Source: an uncultured Clostridia bacterium (GTDB lineage: Bacteria > Bacillota > Clostridia > Oscillospirales > Acutalibacteraceae). Taken from it: a stretch of 30,922 nt of DNA. The DNA is taken from the NCBI GenBank assembly GCA_937907605.1, contig CALCYI010000016.1, forward strand, positions 1 to 30,922. Direction: 5' to 3'. The first letter of the stretch is position 1. Each line of letters starts with the position of its first letter. The notes under the pieces are model-generated. The model saw nothing but the letters and a program-made list of their open reading frames with translations, had not been told where the DNA came from and did not search any database. Of the stretch, positions 6,123 to 16,474 are shown in pieces. Position numbers and translations under genes: made by a program.

Positions 6123-9100
6123 GTGAATAAGCGTTTTATTAAGGCCCTCTCGGCAATTCTTTCTTTTATTATGATAATAACCAGTGTAAATCTTTATGGA
6201 TTTGCCGAAGAAATAAAGAATTTACCGAAAGCGCGTGAAGACTTTTCTTATACAGAAACAACAGAGGCATATGAAGCTGAAAAATCGTCAGAGGATGATT
6301 TAAGAGAACCAGAATTGTCAGATGCAGATAATGCCTATGAAGAAAAATACGGGGAACCGGTTGAAATCACAGAGGATACAAAGGTTTATCAGATTGACAA
6401 AAATACTTTTGTAACCGTATTCAATGGCACGCCAAATACATATACGGATAAAAAGGGTAATGAAATTGAAATAGATTCAACCCTTGTTAAAGATGGCAGT
6501 AAGTTAACCAATACTGATAACAGTATCAATGTTGAGATTCCTAAAGATGTCGATAAAAATGACGGCATATATGTTGAAAACACAGAAAACAAAACACATA
6601 TCGAATTAGCACCATCAGAGGGCAATTATGATATCAGCGTTGTTAAGGATAATGCGATTTTATATAACAATGTTTTTGACGGTATCGATGTTCAGTACAC
6701 AGTAAATGAATTTGGATACAAGGAAGACATTATTCTAAGAAAGCTTGTAGAGAAGAATTCTTTTAGATACAAGCTGTATTGTTCAGGCAAAGCAGTAATA
6801 GAAAACGGCGTAATCAATGTGTATGATGGAAAGAAAAAAGAGCCATCGTACAGTATCAGTGCGCCTGTTATGACTGATGCTAACGGTGAAGAGTCGTCAA
6901 ATATTGAACTGACACTTGATAAAAAATGGTTTGGTTACGAAATTGAATTGACAGCTGACAGCGATTGGATTAATGATGAGAGCCGAGCTTATCCTGTTTA
7001 TATCGACCCGACAGTTACGGTTCCTTCGTCAAAAATTGAAATGGTAACCACCAGTAGCGCCAATCAAAGATATGGTGGCGCAGGATATGGATATGCAGGT
7101 TACATCACTGGTGGAATGACTGGCGTTTCCGGTGTTTCCGATATAGGAAAAACCAGAATGTATTATGATATTAATTATGATTTCAAGAAAAATATACCTG
7201 ATGAAGCTAAAATTGTCAGTGCCACCTTTAATGTGTTTCAGTACAGAAATTATAGTTCTAGTAACGCGACTTTTGCATGTTATAAGATAGAGGATTCGTG
7301 GAATGTCAACACTATTACTTGGGATTCCTCGCTTAAGTTAAATCAATCTCCCGCCGGAGAAAATGCTGTATCCGGTACTAAACATGGTTTTCACAAGTTT
7401 GATATAAGAGAAACCGTAAACAACTGGGTTCAAGGTTTAGATAAAAATAACGGACTTGTTGTAATGGCTATTGATGAAACAAAATATGGTGGTGCCTTCT
7501 ATACGCCATATTCAAGCGGTACAGGCGGTCAAACAGACTTTTCAGAAGACAAAAAGCCTACCATCGAAATTGTTTGGACAGTGCCTAACCCTGTCCCTGA
7601 AAACTATGGCATAAATAATACCAGCATAAGCCTTCGTTCATTAATAGAAACACAAAAATCAGGTGAATTGCATTTTCACGGTGTATTTGCGGATGGTGTT
7701 GCAAAACCTGGATCTCTTGTTGTTTATGAATTAAATGATAAGAGCAAAAACTATTATGGTGTTGTTGACGCAAGCTACTCATATAAATATCCTGATTCAT
7801 CCTCATTTGATTCTAAATTCCCTAAGAGAACAACCAAGTATAAGGACAAGCTTGGCAACTGGCAGACTACCTATCCTTTTACAGATGTAAAATATAATGA
7901 CCTATATGAAATCTCTGCCTACGCAGTAAAGGATTCAACACAAGGTAAAACAACCAAAAGTGACCAGTTTACAGTATATCAAGTAAAACAGTTTGATACT
8001 TTACCTAAAATCGCAGCATATTATGGTATTCCGTTAGAACAGATTATGTATGATAACCGTGTTCAGGATATGCTGTTGGTAAAAAACAATACTCTTTTTA
8101 TTCGCAATCCAAGAAAGAATGCGAATATACCATATAATCCTCCTCCGCTTACAGATGATGAAAAGAGGAGTATTGACTCTGCACTGATGGGCAGAGGACT
8201 TCATTGTGAATATGGATTTGAGCCTATCAATCTTAACACGGGCAACTTCTATATGGAGCAGACCGATGTTGCTATTCCTGACTATACAGGAGACTTTTCA
8301 ATCTCTCGTTCCTATAACTCTAAAAAATCAGGATATAACAGCATTTTTGGTCGTGGCTGGCAATTTGAATATTCAGAGCAAATCTCAAAGGATACTGATG
8401 GCTCAATAACCTATTTAAGAGGAGACGGAAGCTCTCTTATCTTCAAATATGAAAACGGAGAATATATTTGTCCTGATGGATACAATCTTGAGTTGAAATC
8501 AATAAAAGTCGGTACGAAAAAGTATGATTTTGGCGATGGTGAAGAAAGTTATGATGTGCTTGAATATGAAATCACTTCAAGCGATGGTTCAAGCAAAAGA
8601 TTTAATTGCTATGGACTGTTAAAGAGTGTAACAAACTCAAAGGGTCAGACAACAAAACTCACCTATGATAAGAATTATAATCTTACGGGATTGACCTCTC
8701 CTTCAGGTAAAACCTATGAATTAACTTATAATGAAGAAGGCTATGTTACTAAAATAACTTTACCTGATGGTAACGTATTAAAGTACTCCTATGACAGCAA
8801 TAATAATCTTGTTTCTTATACAGACCAAATAGGTGCAGAAATTAAGTATTCGTACAATAGTAATCATATGATGACTGCTTGGTACGATGCAAACGGAACA
8901 AGACAAATTCAAAATACATACGATTCTGAAGGCAAGGTTACAAAACAGATTGATGCTGAAAACGGGATCACCACGCTTTCATATACGGAAAGCACCACTA
9001 AATCAACAGATGCCAATGGCAATGTTACAACCTATTATTATGATGACCTGTGCCGCACAACTAAAATAGTTTACCCGAATAGGTCTGTTTGCACAAGCAC

Positions 9101-12100
9101 TTATGATGAAAACAATAATCTTGCAAGCCAAACAGATGTAAACGGCAATACTACTACCTATCAGTATGACAGCAAGGGTAACCAGACAAAGGTAACACGA
9201 TTTGACGGCAAGTCTGCTGTTTACACTTATGATGACAATTCCCATATGTTATCATCAGTGGATTTTGGCGGCAATAAAACAACCTATTCCTATGATTCAA
9301 AAGGCAATTTGCTGAAACAGACAAATCCTGATGGCACCACCAACACCTATACATATGATAGTAACTGCTGCTTAACCTCAATTACAGATGCGAATGGCAA
9401 TGTTACAAAAATGCGGTATGACGGTGCATGGTTATCATCTTATACCGATGCTAATGGTGCAGAAACAAAGTTCTATTATAATAAAATGGGATTTGTTACT
9501 TCTACTGTTGATGCGCTCGGCGGTGTGTCAAAGAAAATGTATGATGCAGCAGGCAGACAAATCGGTGAGCAAGACGCTGATGGCGCCTACACGGAATACA
9601 CCTTTGACAAGGCAGGTCATGTTACTGCAATCAAGGATGCTAACGGATACAAGAGCACATACACCTATGACGGTAATGACAACCTTACTTCAGTAACAGA
9701 TGCTCTTGGAAACACCTATCAATTCACTTATGATAACGTCTCCAACAAAACCAGTGAAATTGATGCTGCCGGCAATGCAATAACCTATACCTTTGACAGT
9801 ATGAATAACCTTTTGTCTCAAAAGGTAAGCAATTCAGTATATAAGTACACATACGATAACAGCAGTAACATTCTCTCTACAACTGACCCGAACGGCAATG
9901 TTACAAAGTATGAATATGATTACCGTTTTGGCGAAATCAGCAAAACGACGGACGCACAGGGCAATACACAAACTGTTGCCTATGATGATAACGGCAATAT
10001 ATTAAGCCTTGAATATTCAAGCGGTAAAAAGGTAACATACTCCTATAATTCAAGAGGTCAGGTCACAAAGGTTACTAATGCTAATGGCTTGTCAACAGAA
10101 TTTGAGTATGACAAAAACGGAAATGTATTAAAGAATACTGATTCTTTAGGCAAAACCACATCATACAAGTACGATAAAAACAATAATATCATTGAAGAAA
10201 CACTTCCCAACGGAGGTGTGGTTAAGTATACCTATGATGTAGTAGGCAGATTATTATCCAATACAGACGCACTTGGAAATACAGTTAAATATACCTATTC
10301 TGCCGCGGGTAAGCTGCTTTCTTCAACAGACGAAAACGGCAATACAGAAAAGTATTCATACGACAATAACGGTAATATTACATCCATAACAGATGCAAAC
10401 GGTAATGTTACCAAAATGAATTATGACGCCCTTGACCGTATTATTTCAACGATTGACGCAGTTGGCGGAATTACGAATATCAAGTATGATAAGGTCGGCA
10501 ATGTCAGCAGTGAAACAAATGCGGTCGGTGCCGTTACCTCCTATTCATATGATAAGGTAGGTAATATTATTAAAATTACTGATGCTCTCGGTAATTCCAG
10601 CAATTTAGAGTATGACCTCAACGGAAATAACACAAAGCTGACCGATGCAACAGGCGCAGTAACAGAATTTTCTTATGATTCGCTTAACCACCGCATCAAA
10701 TCCTCAGATAGCTTAGGCTTAACAGAGGAATATGAGTTTGACGCTGACGGCAATAACACCTCTTATAAAAACAGCGGCGGAGAAAAAGAAACATATGAGT
10801 ATGATGTAAACGGCAATGTTATTAAAGCTACTGACAGTTTAGGTCAGGTGACCTCGTATACATATGATTTATATGACAATGTTACCAGCTTAACCGAAAG
10901 TGATGGAAATGTTACTCAGTATGAATACGATGTGATGGGCAATGTTACTAAAATAACGGACCCCGAAGGCAAAGTATTTACCTATGAGTATGACCTTAAT
11001 TCTCAGTTAATCAGCATGGCGGATAATGCCCTGCGTGTATGGAAATATACCTATGACAAGGTTGGTAACCTGAAAGCAGAAACAAATCCGCTCGGAGATA
11101 CAACAACATACGATTACGATAAGGTTAATAATGTAATTACCGAAACGGACGCACTTGGAAATTCAATAAAATATCAGTATGATGCTGTATATAATGTATC
11201 AAAGTTTACGGATAAGAATGGTAATGCAACTTCGTATAAATACGATAAAGTTGGCAAGGTTATTAAATTGACAAATGCTGACGGCGGCATCATCGATTAT
11301 CAGTACGATAAAAACGGCAATCTCATCAAGCAGCAGGACCCGCTCGCCAACATAACCGAAAATAAATATGATGCGCTGAACAGGCTTGTTGAAACTATTA
11401 CACCACGAGGCGGTAAGTATCAGTATACCTATGACAGCCACGATGTGTTAACAAGTACGGTTGACCCGGAAGGCAATACAACTTATCAGGCTGCCGATGT
11501 GCTTGGTAATATCATCTCAAGGACTGCTGCTAACGGCGCTGTTACACAGTATACCTATGATGTACTGAACAGGCTTACTAATATTGATTCTCCTTTAGGT
11601 GTAACATATCAGTACGAATATGACAGCAGGGGCGACCTTGTAAAAGAGACAAACGCTCTTGGCGATAGTGTTTCATATGAATATGACACGGTTCATAACC
11701 TCAAATCCATCAAAAACGAAAAAGGACAAGTAACCGCTTACACCTATGACGAGGTGGGCAACCTTGAAAGCGTTGTCAGCCCTATGGGTGCAAAAACTAC
11801 ATACGATTACGATGCCCTCGACCGCCTTGTTTCTTTAACCAATGCCCTCGGCGTTGAAACGGATTATACCTATGATGCGCTTGGCAACATTAAAAAGATA
11901 GTAGAAAATAAAGAGCGTGTTACCTCTTTTGAGTACGACAGCAACGGCAATCAAACGAGCGAAACGAACGCCCTCGGTCAAAAGACTAATTATGCTTATG
12001 ACAGTATGAACAGAGTTACAAGCATTGTGAATGCTGCCAATAAAGCAACTACATATAAATATGATAAAAACGGCAATATAACTTCTATTACTTCGCCAAA

Positions 12101-15100
12101 TAACGGCACCGTTAAATTCACTTACGATGCAGACGGTAACACCTCCTCCGTTTATGATGCTGAAGGAAGAGGCGTTCAGTATTCTTATGACTTAAACGAC
12201 AGACTTACAGGCGTTACCGATGCTTTGGGAAGAGAAACAAAGTACACCTATGACGAGCTGTCAAATATTAAGACGATTACCGATGCATCAGGTAAAACAA
12301 CGACATACAATTATGACGAGCTCGGCAGACTGTCAAGCAAGGAGAATGCGCTTAAAGAGGTTGAAATCTATACCTACGATAAAAAGAGCCGCTTAACCTC
12401 CGTAACGCAGGCAAACGGCACAAAAATTTCCTATGATTATGACAAAATTGACGAGCTGATTAAAAAGGATTATTCCACCGAGGATTCCGAGGTTCTTTAT
12501 GCCTATGACGATGACGGCAGAAGAATCTCTATGAAGGATTTAACCGGCGCAACGGAGTACAATTATGACGAGCTCGGCAGAATCACTTCGGTTGAAACGG
12601 CTGACGGTAATGTTGTCAAGTATGAATATGACGATTACGGCAACATCGTTAAGCTCACCTACCCCGACGGCAAGAGCGTTAATTATGAGTATAATGCGCT
12701 TGATAAGCTTACCAAGGTAACCGACCGTGACGGTAAGGTAACGAAATACGAATATGACCTTTCAAACAATCTTGTTAAGGTAGTAAGACCAAACGGTACA
12801 ACCAGTGAGCTTACCTATACCCTTAATGACGATGTTGAAAGCATTACAAACCTTGATGAAAAAGGAAAGGTCATTTCAAGCTATACCTATGAGTACGATT
12901 TAAGCGGTGCAATCACTGCCGAAACGGAGGTAAACGACGGTAAAACCACCTATAAGTCATATACCTATGACGAACTGGGTCAGATTGCCGCTGTATCTGA
13001 AACAAAGGACGGCAAAACCGTTAAAACCACCTATTCTTATGACGCTAACGGCAATCAGGTAGAGACAAGCAGCGACGGCTCAAAGGTTGTACGCAAGTAT
13101 GATGCTGCAAATCGCCTTGTTGAAAAAACGGAGAACGGCGAGGTTACCGAATATGAATACGATAAAAATGGTAATTTAATCAGCGAAGCAACAGGCGAAG
13201 ACACCACAAACTATACCTATGATACGGAAAACCGCTTGAAATCGGTGCAGGATAATGGTACACTGTTGATGTCAGCCCTGTATGACGGCGATGGCAACAG
13301 AATCTTTACCGTTAACCGTAAGGACAGCCCGAAGAGCGAAAGCGTGGAAGCACATACCGATATAACCGCCGCTGCAAGCGGAACAGCCGCAAGCAGTATG
13401 AACGGCACGGTTGCCGAAACACACGGTAAGTCAACAGCGGAAATGCTTGCGTGGGACGAGCAGATATTCGGCGATTACGATATCTTTTGGTATGGCTTTA
13501 CGCAGTCGGTGATTCACCTTACCGCCGCGCTTCCTGCCGAAACCTCGCAGTGGTTTAATGATATCTGGCTTGCCTTAACAAGCGCCTTTACAACCGAACG
13601 GTTTGTGGAAGGCGTAGACGGTGAAAGGTCAGATACCGAAGCCACCGAAAATGGCGCTCCGTCAAGACTTGATACCTACAGCGACGACCTTTACAATACC
13701 GTCCTCATTCCATACGGCGTAACGGAAAGTGACCGCAAGGACTATATCCTCACAAGCTATGTTAATGATATTAACAGAGTGAATGAAGAAGTCCTGATGG
13801 AATACGGCGCCAACGGCAAGGTCAGCGCCGTATATGATTATGGCGTTCAGCGTAACAACTTTGAGTATGACGGCAATACGGAATACTATACCTATGACGG
13901 CAGAGGCTCCGTATCAAACCTTACCGACAAATCAGGCGCAAGCGCTGTCGCATATAGCTACGATACCTACGGCGTTGCTACGGCAAATACCTATTCCAAG
14001 AACAAGTATGACTACAACGCAGAAGCTACGGATTACAACACCGGTTATCAGTATCTCCGTGCAAGGTATTACAACCCGAATAATGGTAACTTCATCACGC
14101 AGGATAGTTATACCGGCGAATTATCCGACCCGTTAACGCAGAATCTGTATACCTATGCAGGCAATGACCCGCTGAACATTCAAGACCCCAGCGGTCACGG
14201 CTGGTTAAAAAATGCTTGGAACGGTGTTAAAAAAGCCGGCTCAAGTGTTGTAAGCGGCGTAAAGAAAGTTGCAACAAGCGCTGTAAACGCCGTTAAGAGC
14301 ACTACAGTTTACAAAAAAGCTGTAAGTGCTTACAATACCGTTAAGACAGGCGTAGTCAATACATATAACAAGGCTAAAAATTACATACAAAATACAAAAG
14401 CGTATAAGTATGTAAAAGAAAAGTACCAAAAAGCCAAAACATATGTAAATGAGAAAAAGCAACAGGTTGAGCAGTATTTTGGCGAAAAATACACGCAGGT
14501 TCAGAAAAAGGCAAGGCAGATTCAGGATAAGCTTTCTACGCTTGACGCCAAAGCCCGCAGCTTTATCAAAACCGTAACCTCTATCGAGAATATCAAGCAC
14601 TGTACGGCAGATATGCTGCACGGTATTGATAATGCCATTCACAAGGTTGTAGATTTTGCCAAAGAAGGCTGGGAAAACGGCTGGCTAAAAAAAGCAGTAA
14701 TCGGTGTAGGCGTTGTTGTTGCCGTAGGGGCCGCTGCTGCAATTACTGTTGCAACAGGTGGCGCAGCCGCTCCGCTATTAGTTGCCGCTGCAAAAGGAGC
14801 TGCTGTTGGACTGGCGTTAGGTGCAGGCATGGGTGCCGGAACCAGTGCATTTAGTTACTATAAAGAGAACGGAACTTTAGAGGGTGCTAAAAACACTATA
14901 CTTAATGGCATGGCTGATGGAGGTCTTTCAGGAGCCATCGGCGGCGCAGTAGCCGGTCCGTTTGCCAACACGCTCAGCGGAATGACAAGTGTAACCAAGT
15001 CCATTGGAGTCGGCGTCGTTCAAGGAATGACATCCGGTGCTGCTTCAAGAGGCGGAACCACTCTTGTTAACAATTTAGTTACAGGTAGCAATGATAATGC

Positions 15101-15590
15101 TTTATCGGCTATGTTCAATCCAAAAGCGATGCTTGTGGATGGTGCAATTGGTGGTTTAACTGCTGGTATGGGCACAGCTATTAAAAATAAATATAGTAAT
15201 CCTATAGAACGTCAAAATGGCAGTAAAACTAACACCAATATGGCTTCTAGTTCACACCAAGAGCATTCACCAGAATTTGACGAATGGCTTAACAAAGGAG
15301 AGAATAACAACAAAGTGTATTTTGGAATGCAAGATGGTGAAGCTAAATATACAGGAATCACAAAGCAAACAACCGATGCAAGATTATATCAACACAATTA
15401 TTCAGGAAAGAATTTCACTGAGTTAGATGTTAAGTTCGATGGATTAACAAGAAACCAGGCAAGAGCTGTTGAACAGTATTTTATTGAAAATGGTCCCAAC
15501 GAATTGAATAATATCAACAGCATAAGTCCTAACAACGAATTCTATTATGAAGCAAAGGAATGGGCAAAGGAATTTTTGCTCAAGAAATAA
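6123..15590 (+). CDS. Giant secreted RHS/YD-repeat polymorphic toxin with C-terminal GIY-YIG nuclease (WapA-like)
   Basis: The 3155-residue protein starts at GTG 6123 after GGATAGGAGG. Residues 1-29 form a signal peptide. A DNRLRE-like beta domain covers about 300-485, a LysM-like segment about 615-664 (QFDTLPKIAAYYGIPLEQI), and a DUF6531-type RHS entry about 698-766. Roughly seventy YD repeats (about 840-2400) form the shell expected to encapsulate the toxin. The RHS core (about 2580-2690) ends YLRARYYNPNNGNFITQDSY...YAGNDPLNIQDPSG. A linker with a Gly/Ala-rich hydrophobic stretch (about 2856-2906) follows. The tip (about 3064-3155) matches the GIY-YIG/URI nuclease fold: VYF (3065-3067), KYTGI (3075-3079), Arg87-type position 3087, Glu3117 and a NNIN motif. 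It probably cleaves nucleic acid in competitors after contact-dependent delivery. The immunity gene follows 10 bp downstream. Confidence 0.93.
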   Translation: MNKRFIKALSAILSFIMIITSVNLYGFAEEIKNLPKAREDFSYTETTEAYEAEKSSEDDLREPELSDADNAYEEKYGEPVEITEDTKVYQIDKNTFVTVFNGTPNTYTDKKGNEIEIDSTLVKDGSKLTNTDNSINVEIPKDVDKNDGIYVENTENKTHIELAPSEGNYDISVVKDNAILYNNVFDGIDVQYTVNEFGYKEDIILRKLVEKNSFRYKLYCSGKAVIENGVINVYDGKKKEPSYSISAPVMTDANGEESSNIELTLDKKWFGYEIELTADSDWINDESRAYPVYIDPTVTVPSSKIEMVTTSSANQRYGGAGYGYAGYITGGMTGVSGVSDIGKTRMYYDINYDFKKNIPDEAKIVSATFNVFQYRNYSSSNATFACYKIEDSWNVNTITWDSSLKLNQSPAGENAVSGTKHGFHKFDIRETVNNWVQGLDKNNGLVVMAIDETKYGGAFYTPYSSGTGGQTDFSEDKKPTIEIVWTVPNPVPENYGINNTSISLRSLIETQKSGELHFHGVFADGVAKPGSLVVYELNDKSKNYYGVVDASYSYKYPDSSSFDSKFPKRTTKYKDKLGNWQTTYPFTDVKYNDLYEISAYAVKDSTQGKTTKSDQFTVYQVKQFDTLPKIAAYYGIPLEQIMYDNRVQDMLLVKNNTLFIRNPRKNANIPYNPPPLTDDEKRSIDSALMGRGLHCEYGFEPINLNTGNFYMEQTDVAIPDYTGDFSISRSYNSKKSGYNSIFGRGWQFEYSEQISKDTDGSITYLRGDGSSLIFKYENGEYICPDGYNLELKSIKVGTKKYDFGDGEESYDVLEYEITSSDGSSKRFNCYGLLKSVTNSKGQTTKLTYDKNYNLTGLTSPSGKTYELTYNEEGYVTKITLPDGNVLKYSYDSNNNLVSYTDQIGAEIKYSYNSNHMMTAWYDANGTRQIQNTYDSEGKVTKQIDAENGITTLSYTESTTKSTDANGNVTTYYYDDLCRTTKIVYPNRSVCTSTYDENNNLASQTDVNGNTTTYQYDSKGNQTKVTRFDGKSAVYTYDDNSHMLSSVDFGGNKTTYSYDSKGNLLKQTNPDGTTNTYTYDSNCCLTSITDANGNVTKMRYDGAWLSSYTDANGAETKFYYNKMGFVTSTVDALGGVSKKMYDAAGRQIGEQDADGAYTEYTFDKAGHVTAIKDANGYKSTYTYDGNDNLTSVTDALGNTYQFTYDNVSNKTSEIDAAGNAITYTFDSMNNLLSQKVSNSVYKYTYDNSSNILSTTDPNGNVTKYEYDYRFGEISKTTDAQGNTQTVAYDDNGNILSLEYSSGKKVTYSYNSRGQVTKVTNANGLSTEFEYDKNGNVLKNTDSLGKTTSYKYDKNNNIIEETLPNGGVVKYTYDVVGRLLSNTDALGNTVKYTYSAAGKLLSSTDENGNTEKYSYDNNGNITSITDANGNVTKMNYDALDRIISTIDAVGGITNIKYDKVGNVSSETNAVGAVTSYSYDKVGNIIKITDALGNSSNLEYDLNGNNTKLTDATGAVTEFSYDSLNHRIKSSDSLGLTEEYEFDADGNNTSYKNSGGEKETYEYDVNGNVIKATDSLGQVTSYTYDLYDNVTSLTESDGNVTQYEYDVMGNVTKITDPEGKVFTYEYDLNSQLISMADNALRVWKYTYDKVGNLKAETNPLGDTTTYDYDKVNNVITETDALGNSIKYQYDAVYNVSKFTDKNGNATSYKYDKVGKVIKLTNADGGIIDYQYDKNGNLIKQQDPLANITENKYDALNRLVETITPRGGKYQYTYDSHDVLTSTVDPEGNTTYQAADVLGNIISRTAANGAVTQYTYDVLNRLTNIDSPLGVTYQYEYDSRGDLVKETNALGDSVSYEYDTVHNLKSIKNEKGQVTAYTYDEVGNLESVVSPMGAKTTYDYDALDRLVSLTNALGVETDYTYDALGNIKKIVENKERVTSFEYDSNGNQTSETNALGQKTNYAYDSMNRVTSIVNAANKATTYKYDKNGNITSITSPNNGTVKFTYDADGNTSSVYDAEGRGVQYSYDLNDRLTGVTDALGRETKYTYDELSNIKTITDASGKTTTYNYDELGRLSSKENALKEVEIYTYDKKSRLTSVTQANGTKISYDYDKIDELIKKDYSTEDSEVLYAYDDDGRRISMKDLTGATEYNYDELGRITSVETADGNVVKYEYDDYGNIVKLTYPDGKSVNYEYNALDKLTKVTDRDGKVTKYEYDLSNNLVKVVRPNGTTSELTYTLNDDVESITNLDEKGKVISSYTYEYDLSGAITAETEVNDGKTTYKSYTYDELGQIAAVSETKDGKTVKTTYSYDANGNQVETSSDGSKVVRKYDAANRLVEKTENGEVTEYEYDKNGNLISEATGEDTTNYTYDTENRLKSVQDNGTLLMSALYDGDGNRIFTVNRKDSPKSESVEAHTDITAAASGTAASSMNGTVAETHGKSTAEMLAWDEQIFGDYDIFWYGFTQSVIHLTAALPAETSQWFNDIWLALTSAFTTERFVEGVDGERSDTEATENGAPSRLDTYSDDLYNTVLIPYGVTESDRKDYILTSYVNDINRVNEEVLMEYGANGKVSAVYDYGVQRNNFEYDGNTEYYTYDGRGSVSNLTDKSGASAVAYSYDTYGVATANTYSKNKYDYNAEATDYNTGYQYLRARYYNPNNGNFITQDSYTGELSDPLTQNLYTYAGNDPLNIQDPSGHGWLKNAWNGVKKAGSSVVSGVKKVATSAVNAVKSTTVYKKAVSAYNTVKTGVVNTYNKAKNYIQNTKAYKYVKEKYQKAKTYVNEKKQQVEQYFGEKYTQVQKKARQIQDKLSTLDAKARSFIKTVTSIENIKHCTADMLHGIDNAIHKVVDFAKEGWENGWLKKAVIGVGVVVAVGAAAAITVATGGAAAPLLVAAAKGAAVGLALGAGMGAGTSAFSYYKENGTLEGAKNTILNGMADGGLSGAIGGAVAGPFANTLSGMTSVTKSIGVGVVQGMTSGAASRGGTTLVNNLVTGSNDNALSAMFNPKAMLVDGAIGGLTAGMGTAIKNKYSNPIERQNGSKTNTNMASSSHQEHSPEFDEWLNKGENNNKVYFGMQDGEAKYTGITKQTTDARLYQHNYSGKNFTELDVKFDGLTRNQARAVEQYFIENGPNELNNINSISPNNEFYYEAKEWAKEFLLKK

Positions 15591-15600
15591 GAGGTGATTT

Positions 15601-16188
15601 ATGAATCTGAACAATTTGAATAATATTAACGACAATCCTATATCTAAACGAGTTAAAGAAATCTACTCAAAACAAAGTGATGAGGTTAAGAACAAGCTAG
15701 ATAATCTTAAAACTCTGAATTATAAGGAATATCAATTAAAAGTTATAAAACGCTCGAAAAGCATTCCTAAAATCGGCGATGTGTTTGAAATTAAGCCTAA
15801 CGAAGATACTAAATTATATGGTATAGTTATAAATGCTCCTGTAAAAAACAGAAACGGGAATGACCTTATTTTAATATTCGTGATGAAGATGAATTCAAAT
15901 ATCTATGATTTTAAATTCACTGAAGACGAGTTATTGATTCCTCCGATGATAGTAGGAACAGAATATTGGTCTAAAGGGTATTTCTTTAATACAGGAGAAA
16001 TGCTAAGTGTGCCAAGTGATATTGATTACGGATTTTATGATATAATTGATAAAAAGTATGTTGATGAATATGGAAATGATATAAAACGGATTCCACAAAT
16101 ATTAGGTGTTATGGGCGTTTCAACTATATCGGGTGTTGCATATGAAATAAATAAAGCGCTCATTATATCTAATGCTCAACAAAGCTAA
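15601..16188 (+). CDS. Imm26-like immunity protein for the RHS nuclease
   Basis: The 195-residue cytosolic protein follows the toxin gene by 10 bp with GAGGTG before its ATG, the usual place for a cognate immunity gene. Residues about 55-75 (IPKIGDVFEIKPNEDTKLYG) resemble the start of Imm26-type immunity proteins, which read GDVF.I followed by a YG turn and a beta-rich body. The N-terminal 50 residues are charged and helical. It should bind and block the GIY-YIG tip in the producing cell. Family assignment is by motif recognition only; the positional argument is stronger. Its DNA is as AT-rich as the toxin tip, consistent with the two being exchanged as one unit. Confidence 0.8.
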   Translation: MNLNNLNNINDNPISKRVKEIYSKQSDEVKNKLDNLKTLNYKEYQLKVIKRSKSIPKIGDVFEIKPNEDTKLYGIVINAPVKNRNGNDLILIFVMKMNSNIYDFKFTEDELLIPPMIVGTEYWSKGYFFNTGEMLSVPSDIDYGFYDIIDKKYVDEYGNDIKRIPQILGVMGVSTISGVAYEINKALIISNAQQS

Positions 16189-16289
16189 TCAAAACAGGAT
16201 TTGTTTTTGAAAATCAAAAGGAAAATGGTATAGTCGCTTATAGTTAGCTGCTATATGATAAAAAACTGGAGTATTACTTGTGTTGTAAT

Positions 16290-16326
16290 AAATCAAAACG
16301 GAGAGGTAGTCTCTCCGTTTTGATTT
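16290..16326 (+). terminator. Terminator-like hairpin after the immunity gene
   Basis: A perfect 16-bp stem (16290-16305 with 16311-16326) closes a five-base loop GTAGT. There is no long T-tract after it; the T-rich part lies in the distal arm (CCGTTTTGATTTTA). The gene-free stretch 16189-16474 otherwise contains only the promoter of the next gene. Confidence 0.7.
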
Positions 16327-16398
16327 TAGCGTTATGATACAAAACCGCATTTTATCCATTTGATTCAATTCGTTAATATCAAAACTATTTAATAATTA

Positions 16399-16427
16399 TT
16401 GGCTGATTAACTAATTTGTGCTATAAT
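16399..16427 (+). promoter_or_regulatory. Sigma-A-type promoter for the P-loop/nuclease gene
   Basis: TTGGCT (16399-16404) and TATAAT (16422-16427) are 17 bp apart, 48 bp upstream of the ATG at 16475. The perfect -10 suggests constitutive expression, in contrast to the activator-type promoters on either side. Confidence 0.7.
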
Positions 16428-16474
16428 TAATTTATATTATAGCGTTAAAAAATTGATACAACGGAGAACATAAT

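Noticed and set aside
8640..13330. Long series of short repeats in the RHS gene as a CRISPR array or satellite
   Set aside because: The repeats are degenerate in DNA but regular as protein (YD repeats) within one intact reading frame.
16189..16474. A further TWTGTC pair controlling the P-loop/nuclease gene
   Set aside because: No 21-bp-spaced half-site pair was found, and the gene has its own near-consensus promoter.
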